This document shows positions 1 through 10,990 of a stretch of 64,000 nucleotides of DNA, in pieces. The notes below the pieces were generated by a model, which ran no database searches, was not told the origin of the DNA, and saw only the letters and a list, made by a program, of their open reading frames with translations. How positions within the stretch are numbered: the stretch's first letter is position 1; every line of letters begins with the position of its first letter. The DNA comes from Bactrocera neohumeralis. Lineage: Eukaryota; Arthropoda; Insecta; Diptera; Tephritidae. The stretch is from positions 7,288,204-7,352,203 of the forward strand of contig NW_026089623.1 in the NCBI RefSeq assembly GCF_024586455.1, read 5' to 3'. Made by a program: the position numbers and the translations under genes.

Positions 1-462
1 CACTCGTATCGAAGCCGTTTAAATTCAAGACCCATTTCACCCCTCTCGCAAGATCCCTCCGATTCCACAGCTCTTACACCAGGCCATTACCTCAGAGGAG
101 CTCCTCTTCTCGCCATACCTGAGACAGAAGGAGACTCACTCACTTTAATAAGTCGATGGGAAAGAATCAAGATTCTCCATCACGAATTCAGCCACAGATG
201 GAAGAAAGACTATCTCAAAGATCTCCATAAGAGATATCGATGGAAAACGGCCCAGAAGGAGGCCAATGCAGGAGAATGCGTCATCATACAGGACGAATGC
301 CTTCCTCCAACAGACTAGCGGCTAGGCCGCATTGAAAAGGTTCATCGAAGGTCAGATGGTCACATAAGAGTAGTCGATGTTCGAACACAAACCGGCATAT
401 TAACTCGACCAGTCACCAAACTGTGTTTTCTTCCAAACAGCGAGGAACACCTTCAACATTAA
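1..462 (+). pseudogene. BEL/Pao retrotransposon pol C-terminus (DUF5641 region)
   Basis: The frame is open from the left window edge to a TAA at 460-462, apart from one in-frame TAG at 316-318. Early on it shows the BEL/Pao signature NSRPISPLSQDP followed by LTPGHYLRGAPLL. After that comes a W-rich stretch, RWKKDYLKDLHKRYRWK. In this family such a domain closes the polyprotein after the integrase and is catalogued as DUF5641. The TAG sits where relatives usually have tryptophan (before RLGRI), so a single G-to-A change is likely. The rest of the polyprotein lies outside the window. BEL/Pao assignment is firm; the lineage is not resolved. Confidence 0.85.
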
Positions 463-607
463 AACTTTAACAATGTTTGATATCACTACAACTAGTTTCA
501 AAAACTAACGAGCAGTTTGATTTGAATAACTTAAAAACAAATTACATAGAAATTAATAGTATTATTCATACATATACGGTATATAGTATAATTAATTTCT
601 TTATATT
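463..607. other. AT-rich spacer, probable 3' end of the adjacent LINE
   Basis: This AT-rich stretch lies between the BEL/Pao stop and the stop codon of the minus-strand LINE. It would be the LINE 3' untranslated region read on the minus strand. I see no clear poly(A) tail and no target-site duplication. Confidence 0.4.
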
Positions 608-2104
608 TTAGCTTCCAACTAAGCTATGTGGTTTTTTGCGACATAATCGATTAGAGAGGCATGTGTATAAAAGAAGATTTCTCGCCTCCTCGTTCACATG
701 TGCATTAAGCCTTTTGTAGTGGGCATCTGCCTGACTCCTTATTTCTTCGGCGACTGTATTCATCCTTAGGTCTCGATGAATATCAGCATTTCTGCAGTAC
801 CAAGGAGCATTTACAATACCTCTTAGCACCTTGTTTTGAAAACGTTGTATAATATTAATACTGCCATCATTGGCACATCCCCACAGTTCCGCACCATATG
901 ACCATATCGGCTTGATTATTTGTTTATAAAGAAGTAATTTGTTGTGTATGGACAGGTTTGACCTTCGCCCAATTAGCCATTTCATTTTCGACAATTTGAG
1001 ATTAAGTTCAATCCTTTTTATTTTGATATGCTCCTTCCAACGTAATCTAGCATCGAGCGTGATGCCAAGATATTTAGCTGTATTTGCGTATGGTATGCAG
1101 ACATCTAGAATACTTATAGGTTGATAAGTGATTCTTTTGTTTGTAAAATTTACATGAACCGATTTCCCACCGTTTAGTTTTGTTCTCCATTTTTTGGTCC
1201 AGCTTACTACAGAGTTGATTGCATGTTGCAGGTTTATCGCAGCTTTTTCTGCTGTTTTTTCGACGCATAGTATTGCGGTGTCATCAGCAAAAGTGGCAGT
1301 CATACTGTTTGGTGCTAACGGTAAGTCTCTTGTATACAAAATATATAAAAGTGGACCTAAGATACTTCCCTGAGGAACTCCTGCTTCAATTTCTTTTAGT
1401 TTAGAGAATTCATTTCCTTGTTTTACTCGGAAAAATCTCATGGTGATGTACGATTCTAAAAGAGCACAATACTCAACCGGAAGACATGATTTTAGTTTTT
1501 GCATAAGGCCTTCGTGCCATACCTTGTCAAACGCTTGTGCAACGTCAAGGAATACAGCTGAGCATACGTTTCCCTCCTCCAGGGATTTTTCTATTTCTGA
1601 TGTTATTCTGTGAATTTGTTCTATTGTTGAATGCTTATTTCTAAAACCGAACTGATGCGATGGGATTAACTGCTTTTCGTCGATTATAGATTTTAATCTT
1701 GGATAAATTAATTTTTCAAAAAGTTTTGAGATTTGTGGAAGTAGCGAAATTGGTCTATATGACGAGACTACGTGAGGATCCCTACCTGGCTTTGGAACCA
1801 TAACAACTTCGGCAACTTTCCAAAGGCTTGGAAAATATGTCAGACGGATTGCTGTATTGAAAAGATAGGCGAGCTTCCGTAAACATATGTATGGTAACTG
1901 CCTTAACACTTCAGCTGTAATTAAATCGAAGCCAGCTGCTTTCTTAACTTTGAGCTTTTTAATTTCACATTTAAGTTCACAAATGGTGATTGCTGGGATT
2001 GTTGCATGATCCTGTTGAATGCTACCGAGGAACGCGATTTCACTATCCTCGTTTGGACGAACGGTTTCAGCTAGGTGTTTTGCAAATGCATTAGCTTTGA
2101 AGCC
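608..2104 (-). pseudogene. Jockey-clade non-LTR retrotransposon reverse transcriptase, 5'-truncated
   Basis: A minus-strand frame open over about 500 codons ends at a stop at 608-610. In order it contains KVKKAAGFDLITAEVL (start of the RT domain), SYRPISLLPQISKLFEKLI, VFLDVAQAFDKVWHEGL (first catalytic Asp), GVPQGSILGPLLYILY, and FADDTAIL as the FADD variant of the catalytic YxDD box. A C-terminal LNLKLSKMKWLIGRRSNLS-type segment follows. This order is typical of Jockey-type ORF2. The endonuclease domain and ORF1 are missing because the copy starts near 2104, which is normal 5' truncation. The RT part has no internal stop, so the copy is probably fairly young. Confidence 0.85.
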
Positions 2105-2215
2105 TTAAAGATCAACGTATTATATATATACATATGTATAGATATGTAGCTACAACAACTACATTCTAGTATTATAAACAAAATCAATTTAATACAATTT
2201 TATATTCCCATAGAA

Positions 2216-2638
2216 ATGGACGTAGAGGAGACCCAAATCACCTCCAACACCATAAGGTCCGAAATCGCTATACCCAAAGCGTCGGCTACACCCGTTGCCG
2301 CTCCAAGGACCAGGGTTATGCGACTACCGCCATCCACCGAAGCAATCAGGGAGATGAGGGAAGAGCAGCTATTGGAGCCACAGGGGCCTCCATGTTGCAG
2401 CCTGTGCCATCACCCACACGCGCTGAAACGATGCACCATTTTTAAGAGCATGAAGCCCGCTCAACGACAACAGGTTGCAAGAGCCCATGGGCATTGCATG
2501 ACCTGCCTGGCAGATGACCACGCCACCATAGAGTGCCAGAGGCCCCATCACACTCTATTTCATCGTTTTCCCGCCGAGCCAATCCGTCGGAAAGTAGCAC
2601 CAACACCCGTACCAGACCACGCAGCGATGCTATCCTAG
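2216..2638 (+). pseudogene. BEL-type gag zinc-knuckle ORF (140 codons)
   Basis: The ATG at 2216 opens a 140-codon frame ending at TAG 2636-2638. Its second half holds paired knuckles of the BEL gag pattern: CSLCHHPHALKRC, then CMTCLADDHATIEC, followed by HHTLFHRF. In BEL/Pao gags this HHTLLH-like motif follows the second knuckle. The first 60 residues are Pro/Arg-rich and of low complexity. No protease, RT or integrase follows; a G-rich tract and an LTR-like block come next. It may be the gag remnant of an internally deleted, non-autonomous element, or a captured gag fragment. Expression cannot be judged. Confidence 0.6.
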
Positions 2639-2649
2639 CCGATTAACTC

Positions 2650-2665
2650 GCCTAGGGGGGCCGGG
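2650..2665 (+). other. Putative polypurine tract
   Basis: The tract CCTAGGGGGGCCGGGA lies directly before a TGTTCACATG start that looks like an LTR 5' terminus. The position fits a plus-strand priming tract, but this is inferred only from placement. Confidence 0.35.
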
Positions 2666-2666
2666 A

Positions 2667-3214
2667 TGTTCACATGAGCTGTGAACTGCAATATCTCACA
2701 TCGCATCACCTCCCGTCACATCACATCACATCACGACACGTCACAACACCTCATCATACAACAGTTCACAGCATACACCAATACACACACACGCATCAAA
2801 CACAGTACTTAACACCGATCATTACTAGAACACTACAACACAACAACCACACGATTATCAACGAGACGACTCGTAATCAGCAACTATTCACCACCCAAAC
2901 CTTCAAAAGGGATTGATCCGACCGGGATCGCTCTCTTACCGTTTTCATCCGTGAAGCAAAGCAGTCGTCCGTGATATTTAGTTTTAACTTTTTAACCGCA
3001 ATCATCACCGCAATTTATTTTTTATTAAAACCGCCAAGTGACGGGAGTGAAGTGAATCACCAAGTTCGCCAACCGTGTGCAGCAGTGATAAAAATATACA
3101 CATAGAGTATATATAAATACACAAATTTTGTAATTAAATAAATTTTATAACGAGTGTGAAAATCAGTGCTTTTTATTTTCGATCTCATACGTATACTATA
3201 CCACGTAAGTATAC
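2667..3214 (+). repeat. Putative LTR (BEL-like)
   Basis: The block starts with TGTTCACATGAGC immediately after a G-rich tract. It runs through a CA-rich stretch and an AATAAA-like region (around 3130-3150). It ends just before TGGTGGCACGCG, which resembles a tRNA primer-binding site. There is no second copy in the window to confirm the boundaries. The minus-strand gypsy relic begins about 25 bases downstream, so whatever followed has been lost or interrupted. Confidence 0.4.
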
Positions 3215-3238
3215 TGGTGGCACGCGTCAACACTGCCT

Positions 3239-4347
3239 TTAGACATAAGTATTCGCCAAAATCCACTTCGACATCCATCCAGTTGGTTGGCACAACGTAA
3301 AAGTTAAATGAAATATTTGACCGTCTATTTGTATATCGTGCTCGAGGTAAACGTCCGGTTTTATTTTATTTTCACTAATGTTTGCACCAAACCCTATTAA
3401 CGATATATTAAATGCACTTAATTTCGGTTTATTTAAATTGTTATAAACCGCTTTTGTTACGATATTAAATTTGTTTCCAGTGTCGAACAATGCTACGTAG
3501 TTACGATTTGGCGACGATTCGTATTCCTTTCTTTTTTGTTTTGTTCACAATTTACCGAAATATGTCAGTATCCATTACACTTAAAACACTTTGTACCTCT
3601 TTCTTTGTTTATGCAGTTTGTTAACAAATGTGCTTTTTCACCACAGTTGTAGTAGTTGATTTCTCTTTTCTCTTTACTTTGTATACTCTTTATCACTGTG
3701 GTTATACCATGCTTATTCGTATTATGTTTGCGCGTGATTTCGTAGAACCTTAATTTTTCTTTGAAATCTTATAAATTTTTGTCACAGGATAGCATTACTT
3801 TGTTTACACTTAAGTCAGTAATGCCATCAATTATATACTTTATTGCATTAACGCATCATTTTCTATATTACTTTGCGAGGCAATTCCTTTCTTAGTATAA
3901 AAATATTCTTGAATACTTTCGTTTTCTCGTATTTTACATTCACATAGTCGCTTGTTTAAAACTGCACTATTTGTTGTCGATTTAAATTCACTTATCAGAG
4001 CATCTTTTAATGTTTGCCACGAGTTTAGGCCTCTTTCACTTAATACAAATGTATCGATTTTTCGCGAACTCCAACCAGTTTTTGTAAATTGTCCCATTGC
4101 ATCACTTTTGCTTGTTCTTCTACCCATAGTTCAATTGGAATCTTATCAGAAACATCGAAAATTCTAATTGAGTCTTCTAAGTCGCGGATTGTTATTGCGA
4201 ATTTTGGTGTATGCTTTGCAACTCCTTTACTCATGCGTATATCGTTGTATAGCGTTTGTGTGGTTCATGTCTTCTTCATCCTTCATCTTTAATCAATGAA
4301 ATTTTTTACCTCACTCGTTTAATATATGCGTTATAAAATAAAAATAA
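3239..4347 (-). pseudogene. Ty3/gypsy gag-protease relic, copy A
   Basis: Read on the minus strand, gag comes first (4290-3840). It contains IRDLEDSIRIFDVSD, WVEEQAKVMQWDNLQKL, and after a frameshift an ERGLNSWQTLKDALISEF-type capsid stretch. Two CCHC-type knuckles follow at about 3660-3540; one is interrupted by TGA. An aspartic-protease-like segment starting FDTGNKFNIVTKAVY lies at 3490-3239. RT, RNase H and integrase are absent. Several frameshifts make it non-coding. The gag portion 3841-4347 is repeated almost exactly at 8927-9428, on the far side of the Helitron composite. Confidence 0.7.
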
Positions 4348-5083
4348 GTAGGGTTTTCTTTCCTGACGCTATAACTCCAGAACGAATGAACCGATTTCCA
4401 CGGTTTTGCATTCGTTGGAAAGGTCTCGGACTCCGTGAGGCTTATAGCAAAGAAAATTCAGGAAAAACTTCAACATAGAAGCGGGAAAATCTTTTTTTAC
4501 ATACAGAATATTTGTTTGTTAGTAACGCTAAGAGAACGGCTGCACCAATCTTGATGAAATTTTCAGAGGTTGTTCGTTGTAGATCGGCGAAGGTTTAGAA
4601 ATAAAAATATCTTATACTTTTTATGGGGAAAAGTCGGAAAATTGGATAATTCCAAAAAGTAACTTTTTTCCATACAAATTTTTTTTAATTTTTGTTTGTT
4701 TTGTTTTTCAATATTTTGATTTGTAAATTATTTGAATCGTTCAATTTCGGTCACATGCTTTCTTATTCCAGCTTTAAAAAGAAAAATTATTCACTGAAAA
4801 CTTTACGTGTGTTTCACAAAAAGTGATAAATTACAGATTGAAATTTATTACGAAGCCACAAAGAGGTCGCCCTAGATACATAGCATGTACTACAAACAAA
4901 TATATTAAGAAGATGGCTCCGGTGCGTGATACATTGTGTTCACTGTGAAATTGTGAAAAAAATAAAAAAAATAGTTATTCGTTGAAGTGATAGTCATTTG
5001 GAAAAAATCAAATTGAGAAAATTTTCATTTAATTTCTACAGCAGGCATTTCTCCTTAAGGAGGTAAGTTGAACTGTGTAAATT

Positions 5084-6652
5084 ATGTGGATTGTGCATTT
5101 GAGGTTAAATTCACCAATCTGTCCATATTATAAAATGCTTAAAGGACGACGTGCGAACATCGGCCGCCGCACAAGATATGCAAGCCAGCAACAAGTTTAT
5201 TCACAGAACTTAAGCGAAGAAAGACAAATGACGACTATATGCCGATATTGCAATACGTTGAAGTTCAAAAGAGAAACGGCTGGATTGTGCAGCGCAAGTG
5301 GAAAAGTCAAACCATCCGGATCCATTATTTACACCACCACAGCCACTGAAACTATTGTTTGATGGAAGTGATCCCGTTTCTAGCCATTTTCTTCAACACA
5401 TCCTTGAATACAACAACTGCTTTCGCATGACTTCCTTTGGAGCTAATATCATTCGAGAAGACGGATTCATGCCGACTTGCAAGGTTAGTGATCACTCACA
5501 CCAACAAAATGAATTGCAACACATAACACTACACCATCACACGATCAGCAGTTACACTTCAACAAATGATTGTTTGCAATTACAGATACAAGGACAAATA
5601 TATCATTTGCATGGTTCAATGGTGCCAAGACCAGATGAACCGCATCAATTTCTGCAAATATATTTCATTTCGTAGATGGTGGATCAGCTGAATGTGCGGT
5701 GCAATATACAGGGAGCACAACAGTTAAAGAGACGAATTATTGAACAGTTACAAGCATTTTTTCACACTAATAATGCTGTGGTTAATATGTTTAAAACAGC
5801 ATTGGAACGAATGCCACCGGATACGCACAAATTTGTCATAAGAGCGGATTGTACCCCAACAGGTGAACATGTGCGAAGATTCAATGCACCAACCGTTAAT
5901 GATGTTGCTGCAATTATTGTTGGCGATCCAACTAAAGTACGAGACATTGTCGTTCAGCGAAGAAGCAATATCATGCATCGTGTAAACGAGACACATCGTT
6001 TGTACGATGCGTTACAATATCCAATCATTTATTGGCAGGGGCAGGACTTATACGACATCACGTTGAAGATGGTCGATCCAATTACAGGTACAATATTAAC
6101 ACACTTATTATTGCTATTATTGGTTTCCATTAACAATTCATTTAATTTTGGATTTTCAGGCGTATCAACGAATAAAAATCTAAGCGCAATGAATTACTAT
6201 GCATATCGTATGATGATTCGTACAAATGAGGAAAATGTCATTCTGCAGTGCCGTCGGCTATTAAAGCAATTCATGTCGAGTATGTCAAAGTCGAGACCGA
6301 ACGTTTAGCATTCATCCGATTCAATCAGGCAAAGCTACGATCTGAGGACTATATACACTTGAGTGATGCTATTCATTCAGATGGTGATGGTCAGAATATT
6401 GGACTTATGACGATTCTCCCATCATCTTATGTCGGAAGCCCACGCCACATGCAGGAATACACTCAAGACGCTATGACGTACGTGCGAAATTATGGAACTC
6501 CGGATTTATTTATTACGTTAACATGCAATCCGAAGTGGACGGAAATTGAACGTGAGTTGGAACCGGGCCAAAAACCGCAAGATCGCCATGACATAATCGC
6601 CAGAGTATTTCTTGTAAAATCAAAAGGTTATGATGGATGTGCTGAAATGTAA
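5084..6652 (+). pseudogene. Helitron Rep N-terminal region, with two intron-like segments
   Basis: This encodes the N-terminal part of a Helitron replicase. MLKGRRANIGRRTRYASQQQ begins at about 5133. A frameshift near 5320 leads into FTSFGANII-like residues, then IQGQIYHLHGSM, DQLNVRC, MFKTALERMP and SPRHMQEYTQDAMTYV. It ends at GTPDLFITLTCNPKWTEIE, a very characteristic Helitron_like_N motif. An in-frame TAG lies at 5673-5675; the shorter copy at 6720-7225 has a serine codon there. Two segments look like introns because removing them keeps the conserved text continuous: 5484-5585 (GT-AG, 102 nt) and 6088-6159 (GT-AG, 72 nt). The sequence stops before the catalytic HUH motif, so it cannot nick DNA. 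Confidence 0.8.
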
Positions 6653-6800
6653 TTTTTCCTTTTCAAATATAAAACAAAAAAAATATTCTATATCTTTTAA
6701 TCACCAAACGAAATGTTACATAAAATGATGCAATTTGGTGGCGAAACGGAGTTCGCCGTGTTTTTTTCATTAACGGTTGGTGCATTGAATCTTCGCACAT
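6653..6800. other. Helitron junction with a hairpin-like 3' end candidate
   Basis: Between the plus-strand Rep fragment and the minus-strand fragment lies the hairpin GGCGAAACGGAGTTCGCC at about 6741-6758 (6-bp stem, 6-nt loop). Helitron 3' ends carry such GC-rich hairpins a short way before CTRR. I see no CTAG within the expected distance on either strand, so it may be a truncated 3' end. Confidence 0.4.
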
Positions 6801-7225
6801 GTTAACCTGTTGGGGTACAATCCGCTCTTATGACAAATTTGTGCGTAACCGGTGGCATTCCTTTCAATGTTGTTTTGAACATATTAACCACAGCATTATT
6901 AGTGTGAAAAAATGCTTGTAACTGTTCAACAATTCGTTTCTTTAACTGTTGTGCTCTCTGTATATTGCACCGCACATTCAGCTGATCCACCATAGACGAA
7001 ATGAAATATATTTGCAGAAATTGATGCGGTTCATCTGGTCTTGGCACCATTGAACCATGCAAATGAGATATTTGTCCTTGTATCTGTAATTGCAAACAAT
7101 CATTTGTTGAAGAATACGGTTTAACTTCTGATCGTGTGACTGTCCAACGAATGTAAAACCGAGGAAATCGGTTCATTCGTTCTGGAGTTATAGCGTAAGG
7201 GAGGAAAACCCTACTTATTTTTATA
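6759..7225 (-). pseudogene. Internally deleted Helitron fragment: 5' terminus fused to Rep
   Basis: On the minus strand this begins with the Helitron 5' terminus (7225 to about 7150). It then jumps directly into intron-1 sequence and the Rep stretch IQGQISHLHGSMVPRPDEP through DQLNVRCNIQRAQQLKKRI, ending near the ADCTPTG motif. Compared with the plus-strand fragment, about 1.1 kb after the terminus is deleted. It keeps serine (TCT) where the plus-strand copy has TAG, so the two are distinct copies rather than a simple inverted duplicate. It directly abuts the helicase fragment, as a nested insertion would. Confidence 0.65.
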
Positions 7226-7234
7226 TATTAGAAG

Positions 7235-8300
7235 ATAATCCAGATGTCGCATCAACTGGGACTTTTCCATTTCCAACAGCTAGCAATGGTTTTGAAAATT
7301 GTGCAGCACTTTAAACATTTTAAAGTTGAACTCTCATATTAGTGGAATTACTGGCAACGTCTGCCTGAAATCGTCTGCCAACAATATCATCAAGCCGCCA
7401 AAGATGATGTTATTTCGCCGAAGATCCTTCAGTGTGAAGTTAAGTGCTTGAAGTGATTTCCTATGTGCCATTATGCACTCATCCCAAACAATGAGCTTGC
7501 ATTGCATAAACAATTTTCCCATTGCACTGGATCGGGAAATATTGCATGTTGGAGTATCAATTGTGTTTAAATTGAGTGGCAACTTAAGCGCAGGATGAGC
7601 AGTATGACCGCCATCTAGAAGAGTCGCCGCAATTCCAGATGATGCTAACGCCAAAGCTATGTCAAATCTTGATAGAATAGTGACCAAAATCAATGAAATG
7701 ACAAATGTTTTTCCTGTTCCTCCAGGTGCATCCAGGAAGAATAGACCACCGTTATTATTGTCAACCGCTTGCATTAATGTCTCGTATACTTGTGTTTGCT
7801 GTTCATTCAGCAACGGCACATTATTTCGAACGAATTCCTGCAAAGTATCAACATTGTATTGCAGCTCTAGATTTAATTCTTGCATCATGCATCGATCGAT
7901 TTGGCGCAATCATTGCTACTTCAATCAGTAGCTTGTTTGCAATAGTCAAGCATTGATCCTCAATCAGAATCAATCCTTCATTGTAGATTTCATCGGTTAT
8001 TTGGATGTCAGGATTATTCGTTTGAATGCGCAAGCGATGCATGATATCTTCACATATGTCGTCTTTGTATTTGTTCCATAACTGAATTGGTTGAGAAGGA
8101 AAACATGTGGTGATGATAATTGCGAACAGCATTCGTATTTGGTACGCATTTGATGAAACAACTGAATCCGAAAGTGTTAAATCCCAATGAGAATCGTTCT
8201 CCAGAAAACCTAATATTTGACATGCTTCTCGATATGTTTGGCATTGGTGGCCATACACAGTTTTCAAATGGGCAAATGATTTTGGTCCACGTTCATTTCA
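7235..8300 (-). pseudogene. Helitron PIF1-like helicase fragment
   Basis: The minus strand encodes FAHLKTVYGHQCQTYREAC and LLWNKYKDDIC-like residues (about 8290-7850). After a frameshift near 7900 comes the PIF1 helicase core: NEQQTQVYETLMQAV, Walker A LDAPGGTGKTFV, Walker B VWDECIMAHR, and LADDFRQTLPVI (family norm GDFRQ). Weaker helicase similarity, ending in KVPVDATSGL, continues out of frame to about 7235, where another Helitron terminus begins. Upstream, 8300-8925 is the non-coding 5' region, matching 4350-4975 inverted. The central and C-terminal helicase motifs are absent. In an intact element this helicase would unwind donor DNA during rolling-circle transposition. Confidence 0.8.
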
Positions 8301-8926
8301 CAGTGAACACAATACCGGTTTGTCACATGAAATTAACCGAGCAGAGAACAATGAGTAGCTGATAAACAATGTATCACGCACCGGCGTCATATTCTTAAAA
8401 TATTTGTTTGCAGTACATGCTATGTATCTAGGGCAACCTCTTTGTGGCTTCGTAATAAATTTCAATCTGTAATTGATCACTTTGTGTGAAACACACGTAA
8501 AGTTTTCAGTGAATAATTTTTCTTTTTAAAGCTGGAATAAAAAAGCATGTGACCGAAATTGAACGATTCAAATAATTTACAAATCAAAATATTGAAAAAC
8601 AAAACAAACGAAAATTGAAAAAAAATTGTATGGCAAAAAGTTACTTTTTGGAACTATCCAATTTTCCGACTTTTCCTCATAAAAAGTATAAGGTATTTTT
8701 ATTTCTAAACCTTCGCCGATCCACAACGAACAACCTCTGAAAATTTCATCTTAACGTTACTAACAAACAAATATTCTGTATGTAAAAAAAGATTTCCCCG
8801 CTTTATGTTGAAATATAAACCTCACGGAGTCCGAGACCTTTCCAATAAATGCGAAACCGTGGAAATCGGTTCATTCGTTCTGGAGTTATAGCGTCAGGAA
8901 GGAAAACCCTACTTATTTTTATACTA

Positions 8927-9428
8927 TATTGCATTAACGCATCATTTTCTATATTACTTTGCGAGGCAATTTCTTTCTTAGTATAAAAATATTCTTGAAT
9001 ACTTTCATTTTCTCGTATTTTACATTCACATAGTCACTTGTGTAAAACTGCACTATTTGTTGTCGATTTAAATTCACTTATCAGAGCATCTTTTAACGTT
9101 TGCCACGAGTTTAGGCCTCTTTCACTTAATACAAATGTATCGATTTTTCGCGAACACCAACCAGTTTTTGTAAATTGTCCCATTGCATCACTTTTGCTTG
9201 TTCCTCTACCCATAGTTCAATTGAAATCTTATCAGAAACATCGAAAATTCTAATTGAGTCTTCTACGTCGCGCATTGTTATTGCGAATTTTGGTGTATGC
9301 TTTGCAACTCCTTTACTCATGCGTATATCGCTGTTTACCGCGTTTGTTTGGTTCATGTCTTCTTCATCTTTCATCAATGAAATTTTTTACCTCACTCGTT
9401 TAATATATGCGTTATAAAATAAAAATAA
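8927..9428 (-). pseudogene. Ty3/gypsy gag relic, copy B (direct duplicate of 3841-4347)
   Basis: The sequence and orientation match 3841-4347 with a handful of substitutions. It contains MSKGVAKHTPKFAITMRDVED and LWVEEQAKVMQWDNLQK. It starts mid-gag, exactly where the Helitron terminus ends, and continues past the gag start into 9430-9440, where copy A is cut off by the other Helitron terminus. The two gag copies are therefore a broken direct repeat around the Helitron composite. Confidence 0.75.
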
Positions 9429-10009
9429 ATTAATTCAAAAAAGTATTATAGTTTAATTTTTATAATGGACGGCACTTGTAACAGAATTTATGGCAGGACT
9501 AAGTACGTTTCTGACTAAAATCTGAAAGTTATTCGCTGACGAGTACTTTAAAAGAAATATTGAGTTCTGGCAATTATATTATCAATAGAAAAAAAGTATT
9601 TATTAAAAAAATATCAAAATATTTTTCCCCAAAATTGTTCTACTCATTTTCACTAACATTTTGTGCTATCATTGAGAAATAGGAATATTTCACCTTTTTA
9701 GATGAGCGTGTTTCAAAACAGGGGTCTCGAAAATAGCAGAATTAAGAATTTTCAGTGTTAAATGAGAATCATAATGCCAATTCCGATGTTAACAAATTAT
9801 TTGTGGATAATCTGTATACATTTGGTATCAAAGGACATACGGATATATGTTCAGATGTTGATAATTTCAATAAAATCTTTTGAGATATATAATAATGTAA
9901 GGTGTATATTATTCTCTATATCTATTCCTGGATTTCAATGTGTGGCATACTGCCAAATACTTAAGCAGCGTGGGTTGATATAGTCCGAAAAGCACTTATT
10001 ATTCGAGTT
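9429..10009. other. No gene recognised
   Basis: This stretch is AT-rich with short chance ORFs only. It could include the leader or LTR of the gypsy relic on its right, but no repeat partner is present in the window to show it. Confidence 0.4.
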
Positions 10010-10990
10010 GCAAAAAGCATGTTTAGCATACCGTTTTATATCCAAAGCAACTCATTGCTTTTGGAGTCCAATATCTCTCCCAGGTACTTCAGCGGCGGCT
10101 GCGAATATGTGTGCCCATTTCGCCATGTTGAACGCATTCTTGACATCCAGGGTAATCAGTGCGCAGTACCTTTTTGTGCCATCTTTCCATCTTTTGGCAC
10201 TTACTTCACATTTCGCAATATTGACGATTTCTTGTAGTGCGTCGATAGTGGATTTATTTTTTTATAAAGCTGTATTATCTCTCTGAGGATCCGCCGGCTT
10301 CCTGGATTACTACCTCCAAGCGGTTTATTATTGTATTTTCGAACACTTTATCCATTGTGTCAAGCATTAACAGAGGTTAGTACGATGAACATTCTTCTGG
10401 TAACCAAATGCTGTACTTTCCACGAGTCGGGGAACATCTCTTCCTTTATACAAGCGGTATACGTTTTAGCAACCACTTGAGGTCTTGAGTTTATAGCTTC
10501 CTTCAGGGCTCTGTTGGGTATTGCATCGAATCCAGGTGCTTTGGTGATTTTTAATTTCTTTGCTATGGCCAAAAGTGCTTCTTCCGTGATTAACGGGGTG
10601 ACTCTGCAGTTTCGTTTTGGCACTTGGCATATGAAATTCGATCGTGTTTCGCGAATAATGTTTCGACGACATTTACCATAAAAGATACACCTTTAGGTTG
10701 ATGTTGCTTATTTTTAAATCACGACATTGATTTTGTAACCAGTTCTCCAAGCTTCAAGGTTTGCTTCTTCACAGAGCTTCTCAAAACATGATTTTTTGCT
10801 ACAGCCAATTACCGACTTCGGAGCGTTTCGTGGCTTTTAAATTCTTCTCTGAGGCGATTTTCGTTCGTTACCCTGTGGTTACGCTGTAAACAACGTCTAG
10901 TTGAATGACAAAGCTTTCACAGCTAGGGAGTTTCCTAGTTTCACCAATATACAGCCCGCCGCTTGTTATGATGAACCAAACTAGCTGTGG
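10010..10990 (-). pseudogene. R1-like non-LTR retrotransposon RT relic
   Basis: Read on the minus strand from about 10880, three frames together show an inter-domain segment (KLCEEANLEAW-like), then ITEEALLAIAKKLKITKAPG, FDAIPNRALKEAI and FPDSWKVQHLV. Further down are a degraded FENTIINRLEVVIQ-like stretch, KKSTIDALQEIVNIAKCEV and CALITLDVKNAFNMAKW, which carries the first catalytic aspartate. This is the pattern of R1-type reverse transcriptases. At least four frameshifts or stops break it, and it ends before the YxDD box. Neither the endonuclease nor the 3' end can be seen. Confidence 0.65.

Larger units (their letters stand above)
4341..8930. mobile_element. Composite of three Helitron fragments, 5' ends outward
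   Basis: The left end (from about 4341) and the right end (reverse complement, to about 8930) carry the same terminus, TAAAAATAAGTAGGGTTTT, followed by a CTATAACTCCAGAACGAATG-type block. This resembles Helitron 5' termini. Near-identical termini continue inward for about 600 bases, so the composite has long imperfect inverted arms. A third copy of the terminus lies at about 7150-7225. The arms encode Rep (plus strand) and PIF1-like helicase (minus strand) pieces. The whole is flanked by a direct duplication of gypsy gag. No autonomous copy can be assembled from a single strand here. Confidence 0.75.

Noticed and set aside
2674..2916. 80-codon His/Thr-rich ORF
   Set aside because: Produced by CACA/CATCA low-complexity sequence inside the LTR-like block.
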